DNA of 64,000 bases, from contig WHVD01000037.1 in the NCBI GenBank assembly GCA_015178975.1, forward strand, positions 248,001-312,000, written 5' to 3'. This stretch comes from Hysterangium stoloniferum. Its lineage: Eukaryota > Basidiomycota > Agaricomycetes > Hysterangiales > Hysterangiaceae. The notes below the pieces were generated by a model. That model did no database searches and was not told the DNA's origin. It saw only the letters and a list, made by a program, of their open reading frames with translations. A program made the translations under genes and the position numbers. Position 1 is the first letter of the stretch. Every line of letters starts with the position of its first letter. Shown here in pieces: positions 37,212 through 47,864 of the stretch.

Positions 37212-38639
37212 GTATATTTCGACTATCAACTGTTGATGAAGCCCAGGATGCGATCCGAGACTACCAAAGCATCAAGTTCCACAGCACTTCAATCCGTGGC
37301 TCCCACTCCTTCACCGAGAGTTATTCGGCCATCGCGAATTCCAGTTTCTCCTTTAACCAAAACTAGAAGAACTGCAATGTCTTCAATCCGAGAACCCGAA
37401 GAAGTTCGAGAAGAACCGATCTTGCCAATTCAAGAATCTGAATCCCCTTTAACTCCTTTGCCCGAATCTCCACGACCTGAACCTGTTATGTCTGAGGATG
37501 AAACAATGTTTCGACATTTCGGAGATGCACTCGGAAAAGTATTGAAGGACCAGATAGTTTTGAAGGAGCATGAAATCACAGTGAATAAGCCCGAAGAGTT
37601 TACTGGAGAAGAACCTTCGATGTTGAAGAATTTTATTGCTCAATGCGAAATGGTCTTTCGATCTTGACCAAAATCGTTCGAATCCGATCAATCGAAAATT
37701 ACGATGGTAACCTCGTATTTCCGGAAAACGGCTCAAGAGTGGTGGCAACCTTTTCTATTAAATCCCCCAATTCCTCCGCCATCTTTCCTTGTGGATTATC
37801 TTGATTTTCTAGATGAATTATATGCTCAGTTTGGAGAAATCGATGCAGAAGGAGAAGCCGAAGAAAAACTCAACAATCTTCGAATGAAAACTCATCATCA
37901 TGTTGCGAAGTATTCGATTTAATTTACGAGTCTCACTGCTCAAACTCGATATGACGAATTCACTTTACAACGACAATTCTATAAAGGACTTTCAAATCAA
38001 ATTAAGGATGAAATAGTGAAACTTCAAGTTCAGCCCGAAAGTTTTGCCGAACTACGAACAGCAGCTGTAATGTATTAGCCTTATTTTAATATTATTTTCT
38101 GGAAAAAGAAGTCCAATGCTCTATCAAAGTGTGCAAATACTCAATTCACTACAAGGTAAAATAATTTAAGTATTTGATATTAATCAGTGGCAGCCTAAAT
38201 AGACTTAGAACCCCTGAAGTCAAGAGTTTACTTGAATATATGCACCCTACTTCGCAAAGAAGGTTTTGAGAGCTGCTTGTGCAAGCTTGTTCTTTTTCTG
38301 TGATAACAACTACTAAAATAAGAATAACAATTTACTGATTCCAAAGCTAGATTTAACTTCAATGCTAGCTAGTTTATATATATTTTATACTATTTGTCAA
38401 ACAGTAAAAATATTTATAAACGGGTCAAAAGATTAGATATAGAATAAAACACTATTTGGCTAATATATGCTTTATTTACACTAACCTACAGGGTCTACTG
38501 TGATACTAACTTATCAGGATCTTAATATAGTCTTAGGATCTTGCAAGGATATTCTCAGTATTTATTTATGTGAATATGCTTTACTGATTCACAATAAATG
38601 AGCAAGGGAACAGGGATTATTTGTAATATAATAATCAGT

Positions 38640-38885
38640 CAAATTACTCAACAAGAGGTGACTGAAGTTTTAGATTACAAATAACAAGAAATGTAACAAG
38701 GATTATTTGCAATGTAATAATCAGTCAAATTACTCAACAAGAGGTGACTGTGGTACAAAGGATTAATGCCAAATTACTCAACAAGAGGTGGCAGGGAATC
38801 CTGATTGGTAGAATTACTGTCAAATTACTCAACAAGAGGTGACAGGGAATCCTAGGTGCCAGATGCTCAACTAAGAGGTGGCAAT
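38640..38885. repeat. Interspersed tandem repeats with ACTCAACAAGAGGTG core
   Basis: The core TTACTCAACAAGAGGTG recurs about four times, plus one degenerate copy, at irregular 40-70 bp spacing, each followed by similar sequence (GACTG, GCAGG, GACAGG). It is part of the 1547-bp insertion. Confidence 0.75.
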
Positions 38886-39199
38886 AAACTGCTAGCTGCA
38901 GTGACACAGATGTGTTGATAAATGGGTTGATAAAATTGGTTGTATTTCATGGCTGGAGCAGAGCTCCTTATATACACTGAGATGTGAGACATTTAGAGAC
39001 ATATTGAACTTTATTTCTATCCTATTTTAGCTATTTTACTTGGAATGTTTTAGACATTTCCGCCATTCTCTACTGTAGCATATATGATGACATAATGTAT
39101 GACATAATATTCCCAGATGATATAACATCATATATATGACTTAATATTCCCAAATGACATAATGTATGACATAATATTCCCGCGCTAGTGCGCGTGTGA

Positions 39200-39300
39200 C
39201 ACCTGTCGCGCCTTGTGACTGTCGCGTGCCTTTGTGACTGTCGCGCGCCTTTGTGACTGTCGCGCACCTTTGTGACTGTCGCGCGCCCTTGTGACTGTCA
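39200..39300. repeat. Short tandem repeat TTGTGACTGTCGCGC
   Basis: About five units of ~19-20 bp (variants of CCTTTGTGACTGTCGCGCG) are followed by two copies of CACTTGTTGTGACGACCGGT. Their CpG content is far above that of the AT-rich surroundings within the insertion. Confidence 0.8.
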
Positions 39301-40178
39301 CTTGTTGTGACGACCGGTCACTTGTTGTGACGACCGGTCATGAGTTATGACAAATATTCCCACGTATTATGTAATAAGCACCAGGTGGCCAGTTTGAAGA
39401 TATATAGTTAAAAAAGAATAAAAAGTAGAAATTTCGTAGCTCCCTCAATTTATAAGATAAAAATGCAAAATAAATTGCATAAATTCAATATAAATTAAGA
39501 GAATATTGTACAATTTTATAATCGCGATATAAGTACATTTAGAAGCCTTTGTTTAGAATTTCATTTTGGGGAAATTGCGAAAAATAGGAAAAACCTTTAA
39601 AAATACATGACAGCAGCCCTGCGACTCGATTCTTACTATTGGATGCGAGAGAATGAACGACAATGCGAAACAGAATCAAGTTCAACTCCGTGAAGATTTG
39701 AAAGAAGACAATTGACGACGTCTACGATGTATCCTTCGACATCACGAACACCTTCAACATCAAAACCGACAACTTCGACTTCAAGAACATTTAGGCCTTC
39801 GACTCAAGCGAAACCATCTTCGACAATTTTAGGACCCGATGGACGATTACTTCCTGCTGAATGAGACAGAAGATTTAAGAAAGGGTTATGTATATTATGT
39901 GGGGAGAAAGGTCATTCGGCGAGGGATTGTCCGAAAAGAAAAACTCGTCAAATTGCAAAAGGACGAATCGTTGAAGTTCAAGATTCGACAACTCAATCCG
40001 ACCAGTTGAATCAAGCATCGAATGTTAAATCGGAAAATTGAAAAGGGATACTCTTCAGGCGTGTGAAGAGTATTGAAGAAGACTTGATCACGCCGAAAAA
40101 GATTCCTATGTAATATTACGAGCGGTAACAATTTCTGATTCTTTAATTATTGAACTTAAATCGAAAAAAATTCCGAAA

Positions 40179-40670
40179 ATGAAAGCATTAATTGATTCAG
40201 GATCTAGTCATCTTTTTATGGACACAACGTTTGCACAACAAAATAATCTATCTTTCAACCGATTAAAAAATCCATTATCATTAAAATTAATTGACGGATC
40301 GACTCTGACATCAGGACAAATCACGTATACGACTACATTACAAGTTTATTTTCCATCCAGACAAATTCAAGAATTACAATTCTTTCTGACCAATCTCGAC
40401 TCGTCTTGTCAAGTGGTATTAGGACTCAACTGGCTGAAGCAATACAATCCTGTGATTGACTGGCGATCTGGCCGTATATCGTTCGAACCTATTTCGACAC
40501 CTTCGACAAATCCGAATCCGATTCAACCGTCAATCGAAACGTTATCGGAAGAGAAGCATGCTTCAACCTCGGCGAGTCATTCATCGACATCTGAGAAAAT
40601 CCGTGAAGAATCGAAATCCAAGACTGTTAATCCGAATATCAATATAGTCAATCAAAAGACTTTCTTATGA
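40179..40670 (+). mobile_element. Chromovirus protease region (fossil)
   Basis: The aspartic protease motif ALIDSGSSHLFMD lies near the start and VVLGLNWLKQYNPVIDW follows, as in the retropepsin domain of Ty3/Gypsy elements. Treated as part of a broken element. Confidence 0.85.
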
Positions 40671-41519
40671 GCTGCAAAAGCAAAAGACTCTCAAACCTTT
40701 GTGGTCTTCATTCGTGATGAATCTTTCAAGACTTGTAAGGCCTCTGGTGCAAAAACTACGACTTTGACTTCATTTGACATACCGAACGTTCCAACCAAAT
40801 ATTCCGACTTCTCGGATGTTTTCGACAAAAAAGAAGCTGAAGCTTTACCTCAACATCGAAGTTATGATCACGCTATCCCATTAGAAGAAGGAACTGTTCC
40901 ACCTATGGGTCCGATCTATTCGTTATCCAAGACAGAACTTCAAGTGCTACGGGAATATCTCCAAGAGAACCTTTCGAAGAAGTTTATTCGATCGTCGCAA
41001 TCTCCCGCCGGCGCACCGATTTTGTTCGTTAAGAAGAAAGACAGAAGCCTACGACTTTGTGTCGACTATTGAGGACTAAATAAAATTACACGGAAAAATC
41101 AATATCCACTTCCTTTAATTCCTGATCTTTTGGATTGACTTCGAACGGCGAAATATTTTACGAAAATCGATCTCCGAGGCGCTTATAATTTAGTTAGGAT
41201 TGCTCCAGAAGATGAGTGGAAAACAGCCTTTCGGACTCAATATGGATCTTTCAAATATTTGGTTATACCTTTTGGACTATGCAACGCTCCAGCAACCTTT
41301 CAACAATTAATGAATGAAATATTTTCAGATTTACTTGATATTTGGGTAATTATCTATCTCGACGACATACTAATATTTTCTGACAATCTCGAAGAACATT
41401 TACGACAAGTTCGAGAAGTTCTTTGACGGCTTTGACAAAATCGATTATTTGCAAAACCTGAAAAATGCGAATTTCACAAAACCAGTGTCGAGTTTCTAGG
41501 ATATGTTATTTCTCCTCAA

Positions 41520-42082
41520 TGTTAAGTGCCGTGTCGGGAACTTATTCCGGAACTATCGGGAAGTCACCGGGAAGTCGGAAACTCGTGGATAGGGTCAGGA
41601 GGTCAGCTTCAGCTTATGTGCTGCGCCTCTACGCAAACGCTCAATGTCCTTAATTTCGGAAGTGAACTAACGATGGAAGATATGGATATTCAGAGTTCCG
41701 AAGAGTTCCGAATATCGAGCGTACAGAAAGATGGGAGGAGGAATAAGAAACTAAGTCGATATCAGATCTAAAGTAAAGTACAAATTCGCGGAAACTAATA
41801 TAAGTCTACTCGTTATTGTACTACAAACTGAGACCATAATAAGACGGAAACGGAAGTGTTCTTAAAACGGAAATACAATAAGACATATTAGGAAGACAAT
41901 ATTCCGAGACGGGAATACAACAACAAACGAGTGAATACTTGTCAACGGACAAATTACCAAATGCGGAACAAACGAAGAATGCGGATGATACGGTAACTAT
42001 GATGTTCCGTAGTCGGATATCGGATATCGAAAGTGGGAGATCGGAAGTCGGATATTGAAACATCCGGGAACGGGTCGTAACA
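41520..42082 (+). mobile_element. 563-bp solo LTR, copy D (relative of the 720-bp family)
   Basis: It runs from TGTTAAGTGCCGTG to GGGTCGTAACA, with target duplication CTCAA at 41515-41519 and 42083-42087. The ends and an internal CTTCAGCTTATGTGCTGCGCC block match copies A-C, but the rest is diverged and shorter. Confidence 0.85.
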
Positions 42083-42094
42083 CTCAAGGCATAT

Positions 42095-42568
42095 TGTGAA
42101 GAGTGGCGGAAGTTCTGACCGTTCTATATATGAAGAAATGAGTAGAAAGGAAGGATATTGACCTATTCGGTGCAATATAAGAGAAAGTGAGAGAAAGAGC
42201 ACGAGATGACGAAGGAGTCAATGAGTGTGATGGTTCGAGTGGAGGCCTCGACTATTACAGTTCGAGGCCAGAAGTGCTCAGTAGTTCAGATACTGCTACT
42301 TATGTAGTAGCTGACACGTTACCCTGATCACCGCTCGTAGTAGACCTAGTTTGTGTCTTACGAGTGGTGGTTCTTGGGTTAAAGTGTGTCTGAGTTCTAA
42401 TTGGTGCTGAGTGCACCCACAAGTATACACAATGCTTCGAACTAATGAAATATGCAATATTCGAAGAATATGAAAGATAGAAAAATATGAATAGAATATG
42501 TAAAATATAAATGAAATAAAAGGAGTGTTTTACCACAATGAAACTGTGGTAAAAGCATACTCCTCACA
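42095..42568 (+). mobile_element. 474-bp solo LTR, copy E
   Basis: It runs from TGTGAAGAGTGGCGG to ATACTCCTCACA. The flanking 5-mers are CATAT (42090-42094) and CGTAT (42569-42573), a target duplication that differs at one CpG. Its start is closely related to the reversed right end of the outer LTR at 35553-48267. Near its end a perfect hairpin has arms TTTTACCACA (42528-42537) and TGTGGTAAAA (42545-42554). Confidence 0.8.
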
Positions 42569-43514
42569 CGTATATATGGACAAAGAAAAAATCAAAGTTA
42601 TTCAAGACTGGCCTGAACCGCAAAAAGTCCGCGACATTCAATCATTTTTAGGATTCGCGAATTTCTATTGAAGATTTATTCCAAGTTATTCTGAAATCGT
42701 TTTACCGTTGACTCGACTTACTCGAAAAAAGGTTCAATGGCATTTCAATGAAAAATGTCGACATGCATTTAACTATTTGAAAAAAGAATTTACTACAGCT
42801 CCGATTTTAATTCATTGGAATCCAGATTACAAACCTATACTCGAAACTGACGCTTCTGATCATGCCATAGCTTCAATATTTTCTATGCAAACTCCCGATA
42901 ATGAAATTCATCTAGTCGCTTATCATTCAAGAACTCTTTCGACTTCCGAAATCAATTACAACACTTACGATAAAGAATTATTGGCAATATTTGAATCTTT
43001 CAAAATTTGGCAACATTATTTCAAAGGAACAAAAGAACCAATTGAAGTTTTAACGGATCACAAGAATCTCGAATATTTTGCGACAACTCGAATTTTGTCT
43101 CGACGACAAGCTCAATGGGCAGAATATTTATCGACCTTTAATTTAATTATTCGATTTCAACTGGGAAAACTAAATTTGAAAACAGATGTTCTTTCCAGAA
43201 GAAATGACGTTTACCCAAATGAACCCGACTACTCGAAAAAGAATCCGACTAATCTTCGACCGGTATTTACGAATGAGCAAATTCAAGCTTCCTTGCGTGC
43301 AACATATTATCTTCCAATAGCGAGAAAAGCTACTCTTATTATGGATACGGATCAACTATTGAAAGATATATTCAAAGCTCAAAAAGAAGATCAATTTACT
43401 CTCAACAAGATTCAACAGATTTCCGACAGTACCGAAGAAGATTGGCAAAAGAACGAACAAGACTTTTTATGTTTCCGAAACAGAATTTACGTTCCCGATT
43501 ATCAAACTCTCTGA

Positions 43515-45290
43515 CTTCGAGTTCTTCAATCACGACACGATCATATTACTGCAGGCCATTTCGGTCAAACGAAAACATATCAAACAATATATCGAGATTT
43601 CTTTTGGCCACGACTTCGACAAGATATTCAAAGTTTTATTCGATCATGTGTAACGTGTACAAAATCGAAAACTCCACAACATCGACCCGTTGGATTACTT
43701 AAGCAACTTCCAATCCCTCTTCGACCATGGCATTCGATCTCGATGGACTTTATCGAACAATTACCGACCTCGAATGGTTACGACTCAATACTCGTAATCG
43801 TCAATCAACTTTCGAAACAAGCAATATTCATTCCAACTTATACTACGATCAACGCTCCGAACTTGCTCGACTTTTCGTGTTACATGTCTTTTCAAAACAT
43901 GGAGTCCCCAGTCATGTAACTTCTGATCAAGGATCTGAATTCGTGTCGCATTTCTTTTGATCTCTCGGAACAGCACTCGACATGAAATTACATTTCACTT
44001 CCGGTTATCATCCTGAAGGTGATGGACAAACCGAACGAGTCAATCAAACCCTTGAACAATATTTACGAATATATTCAAATTATCAACAAGACAATTGGGC
44101 TGAATTACTTCCTTTAGCCAAATTCACTTACAACAATGCACCTTCCGAAACAACTGGTGAAATGCCATTTTTTGCTAATTGTTAAGAACTGGAAACTGAC
44201 TAATGTCGGTGGCCGACAGGGACCGATCGGAAGGACTTGGCTTCAGCTTATGGGCTGCGCCCTCGCAAATATCCGCAGGATGTCCTTAAATTTCGGGCGG
44301 GCGAAGACTAGTCCTAGTGAGTACCTTTCGGCGTGATACCGATCGGAATCGAAGGACAAGTCGAGCGTCGGGCCAAGGGGTCGGGGCCGGGAGTGGGCGA
44401 GCGCACGCGAAGGCGGATGGGGGAAGTCTTAGTATGAGACTGATACAGGTGTATGAGGGTATTCTGAGTCGATATTCTGATTGTCTAGTAACTACAATTA
44501 CAGCGGGTTCATATACAAGTAACAGGCGTCTGGAAAATACTAATGGGGAGAAGGGCGGAACACAGTATTAACAATAAGCTTGACTAGGAACGGGAAGTTT
44601 ATGATTAGTTCGGAGGCCGATGATAACCGAGAGCGGAATTACGATAAAAGGAAATGGTTCGAGGACTACAAATATAGATAGACATATGCGAAACATAAGA
44701 TTGAACGGATCAACATAATAAAGGGGACGTATCAAAGTTTGACCAGACAATACGAGTTATTTGACGTGGGCGTAAATGGAGTTTGATCTTCGCGAAACAT
44801 TCGTCAGCTTCGGGGCCGATGGTTTCCGAGGGGACGACTTGAAACGTTGACAAGTGGCGATAACCTCGGGGCCGATAGGGTTGCGACACGGTCGTAACAC
44901 TAATAAAGGTTATCATCCATTGTTAGAAATTCACCCTGAAAAAGATCTAGCTTCCGCTCTAGCTTGCGATTATACAACAGATCTCGAAGCTTTACATAAA
45001 CATCTCAAATCAAATATCCAGAAAGCACAAATACATTATCAAAAATATTCCGACATACATCGAAAAGAGTCTTTCAACTTTCCGATCCATTCTCAAGTCT
45101 TCGTACGATCCGATTTTATTCGAACGACTCGACCATCGAAAAAATTATCAGAAAAATTATTAGGCCCATTCGAAATCATTGCTCAACCAGGATCTCATTC
45201 ATATACATTAAAACTTCCCAATCACCTCAAAGGAATTCATCCCGTCTTTCACATTTCGATGTTAGAACCATTTTATCCCAATACTTTCCC
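43515..45290 (+). mobile_element. Chromovirus integrase region (fossil), interrupted by LTR copy B
   Basis: The zinc-binding HHCC part (HDHITAGHF) lies near 43535-43640. The catalytic-core motifs TSDQGSEFVSHF and HPEGDGQTERVNQTLEQYL are at 43915-44065, and GPFEIIAQPGSHSYTLKLP lies near 45170-45220. LTR copy B sits at 44180-44899. The region is broken. Confidence 0.85.
44180..44899 (+). mobile_element. 720-bp solo LTR, copy B
   Basis: It runs from TGTTAAGAACTGG to CGGTCGTAACA, with target duplication CTAAT at 44175-44179 and 44900-44904. It is nearly identical to copy C and to the reverse of copy A. Confidence 0.93.
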
Positions 45291-45309
45291 AAATCGAAAA
45301 CAACCTCCT

Positions 45310-45534
45310 CCTCCTCCGATTTATGTTGAAGAAGAACCTGAATATGAAATTCGAGAAATTTTGGATTCAAAATTCAATAAAAGATATAAGGATTCATTAC
45401 GATATTTAGTTGCTTGGTTAGGTTACGAAGGAACAGACAAAGAAACTTCGTGGTTAGGTTCCCAAGATCTCGAACATGCTTTCAACCTTATCGAAGAATT
45501 TCATCAAAAATATCCAAATCTTCCACGACATTAA
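45310..45534 (+). mobile_element. Chromovirus chromodomain
   Basis: The motif EYEIREILDSKFNKRY, then RYLVAWLGYEGTDKETSW and DLEHAFNLIEEFHQKY, is a chromodomain at the C-terminus of the integrase. In this group the domain targets integration to marked chromatin. It ends at the TAA at 45532-45534. Confidence 0.88.
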
Positions 45535-45640
45535 AAATCTCATTCAACTATCTTTCGACATTTATTTCAACATCTATTCGACAAAATCGAAAAACATATC
45601 AAAACGCAAAAACATCAATTATATCAAAATTTAAAAGTAA

Positions 45641-46464
45641 CTACAAATCTTCAATTCCTTCCTCTCTCAATTCCTCCATCTTATCAAACCACACCCTCCT
45701 AAATCTACCACTATTCACACTAATGTCAGTCTCTTCACTAAAATTGCCACTTTCAACCAATTTCTTCGACAAAACTGAAAAATCCTTTCTGAACGCTTTC
45801 ACCTCACCAATTAAATCTTCCATGGTCTCTTCTAATTTCGACATCCTTTTGCCAATCGATTTTATCTCTTTCTCCAAGTCCTTATCCAACTGATGTTCCG
45901 ACCTTCTCGACCATCTAGAAAAATTCGACATTACATGACCTTGTGACGACTATTTTTCCTTTGCCCAAGCTTTCAAATTCCTGGACTACCATTTTCGTTT
46001 TCGTCTTCCGATTCTTCGATCACGTTTCAACTCTTCTTTCGATTACGACGTGGTTTTCCGGCTGGCCTATTCACAGTCCAGTAACAAGCCCGATGCAATC
46101 GATTGCACCGATCGCAATTCGACGATGTGTTACTTTTCTTACACACAAAATTTGTGTTGAAACACATTGTGCAACTGGAAAAAATGAATAAGCAAAATTC
46201 GACAAGAATTCGACAAAACCGAAAAATTACGAATTGTCCGATTTTGCCTCAAATTCCCATTGCATCCCAATTCCTTTACGAATCGCCTTATTGTACGGTT
46301 CTTCACAATCTTCAATCTGTTTTTTGGGAATTTCTTCTAAAAAATAACTAATTAACTAATTTTAAAGAAATCCCAGAAATGACTTACCAACCGCATCAAC
46401 AATCTCATTCCTATCCTCAAAACCCAAAAACTCGGATCCTGATTTGAGTTGATTGACTTCTATA
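45641..46464 (-). mobile_element. Antisense coding region inside the chromovirus (Cys-rich block plus coiled coil)
   Basis: Between the chromodomain and the 3' LTR the minus strand has coding character. One block near 46464 begins MSDIEVNQLKSGSEFLGFED. A second block (about 46060-46170) is Cys-rich, with CTMCFNT, CKKSN and CDRCNRLHRACYW. A third (45931-45641) is an open frame beginning MSNFSRWSRRSEHQLD, with a charged heptad-like stretch (KDLEKEIKSIGKRMSKLEE) that should form a coiled coil. GT..AG-type borders lie between blocks, so it may be a spliced antisense gene of the element. The Cys pattern suggests zinc binding. Whether the region was intact at insertion is not known. I recognise no homologue. 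Confidence 0.55.
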
Positions 46465-46672
46465 TCAGACATTGATTGAAGAACACGAAAATAGACGATG
46501 AAAAAACTTTTCAAACTCTGACCTCGTGGGCTCGGTCACAAAGGGAGGATACTGTCACAACCATCACATGTCACGTATTGTCACAAACATTCAAAGGTAA
46601 CTTTCGACAACTCTTCGACCTATTGAATTCAACTTGACAAACTGAACATTAATCGACACCATCGAATCTCTT

Positions 46673-47098
46673 TGTCACGAATCGATTATTCTTCGCTAAA
46701 GTCAAATAATATTCTACTAATTGAACTCGAAAGCCTCGTTCGACGAAGTATATATTCGCCCTGTCGATGAAGTAAGAGGCTATTACCAGTCGCGAGAACT
46801 CACGGAAGTATTTGTCAAAGAAGTTACAACAAAGTAGATTACTAATATCACTAATATACAGATATTTCGACTGACTTCCCTCGCTTCTTTCATAGCCCTT
46901 TTATGCTTTTCGTCGTATCGTTATGACTATGTTATGAACTAATTATGAAATCATATATGACGTCGAAATGAGACATGTCGAAAGAGATTCGATGGTGTCG
47001 ATTAATGTTCGGTTTGTCATGAATTCGATAGGTCGAAGAGTTGTCGAAAGTTACCTTTGAATGTTTGTGACAATACGTGACATGTGATGGTTGTGACA
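46673..47098 (-). mobile_element. Inverted solo LTR of the same chromovirus family inside its 3' LTR
   Basis: It runs from TGTCACGAATCGATT to GGTTGTGACA, with target duplication CTCTT at 46668-46672 and 47099-47103. It is the reverse complement of the host LTR along its full length (~426 bp). Confidence 0.92.
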
Positions 47099-47144
47099 CT
47101 CTTTCAACATGTCTCATTTCGACATCATATATAATTTCATAATT

Positions 47145-47864
47145 TGTTAAGAACTGGAAACTGACTAATATCGGTGGCCGACAGGGACCGATCGGAAGGA
47201 CTTGGCTTCAGCTTATGTGCTGCGCCCTCGCAAATATCCGTAGGATGTCCTTAAATTTCGGGCGGGCGAAGACTAATCCTAGTGAGTACCTTTCGGCGTG
47301 ATACCGATCGGAATCGAAGGACAAGTCGAGCGTCGGGCCAAGGGGTCGGGGCCGGGAGTGGGCGAGCGCACGCGAAGGCGGATGGGGGGATTCTTAGTAT
47401 GAGACTGATACAGGTGTATGAGGGTATTCTGAGTCGATATTCTGATTGCCTAGTAACTACAATTACAGCGGGTTCATATACAAGTAACAGGCGTCTGGAA
47501 AATACTAATGGGGAGAAGGGCGGAACACGGTATTAACAATAAGCTTGACTAGGAACGGGAAGTTTATGATTAGTTCGGAGGCCGATGATAACCGAGAGTG
47601 GGATTACGATAAAAGGAAATGGTTCAAGGACTACAAATATAGATAGACATATGCGAAACATAAGATTGAACGGATCAACATAATAAAGGGGACGTATCAA
47701 AGTTTGACCAGACAATACGAGTTATTTGACGTGGGCGTAAATGGAGTTTGATCTTCGCGAAACATTCGTCAGCTTCGGGGCCGATGGTTTCCGAGAGGAT
47801 GACTTGAAACGTTGACAAGTGGCGATAACCTCGGGGCCGATAGGGTTGCGACACGGTCGTAACA
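47145..47864 (+). mobile_element. 720-bp solo LTR, copy C
   Basis: It runs from TGTTAAGAACTGG to CGGTCGTAACA, with target duplication TAATT at 47140-47144 and 47865-47869. It lies in the 3' LTR of the chromovirus and matches copy B almost base for base. Confidence 0.93.

Larger units (their letters stand above)
38066..39612. mobile_element. 1547-bp LTR-like insertion in the chromovirus gag region
   Basis: It starts TGTAATGTATTAGCC and ends AATACATGACA, with the 5-bp target duplication GCAGC at 38061-38065 and 39613-39617. TG..CA ends plus a 5-bp duplication fit a solo LTR of a different, long family. It has no coding capacity. Inside are two tandem arrays: CAAATTACTCAACAAGAGGTG units at about 38640-38885 and TGTGACTGTCGCGC units at about 39200-39300. 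Confidence 0.8.
37236..40040 (+). mobile_element. Chromovirus gag region (fossil), interrupted by an insertion
   Basis: The region codes for a Pro/Ser/Glu-rich N-terminus (from 37206) and a capsid-like core (for example KPEEFTGEEPSMLKNFIAQ). A CCHC zinc knuckle, CILCGEKGHSARDCP, lies near 39890-39935. The 1547-bp LTR-like insertion at 38066-39612 divides it. It is broken. Confidence 0.85.
40701..43514 (+). mobile_element. Chromovirus reverse transcriptase and RNase H region (fossil), interrupted by two LTRs
   Basis: Landmarks are [20 protein letters not shown], the region around [29 protein letters not shown], the catalytic [10 protein letters not shown], and the RNase H motif ILETDASDHAIASIF. 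Two solo LTRs (41520-42082 and 42095-42568) are inserted just after the RT core. The region is broken at several points. Confidence 0.88.

Noticed and set aside
42528-42554. Hairpin with TTTTACCACA arms as a transcription terminator or MITE
   Set aside because: It lies inside the end of solo LTR E, whose borders and target duplication explain the region.
41520-42568. A single ~1050-bp insertion in the RT region
   Set aside because: Two pairs of flanking 5-mers (CTCAA; CATAT/CGTAT), and chromovirus sequence between them, show two separate LTR insertions.
35939-47715. Repeated 60-84-codon open frames in the 720-bp copies as a conserved small gene
   Set aside because: They occur at the same place in all three solo LTRs on both strands and have no independent support.
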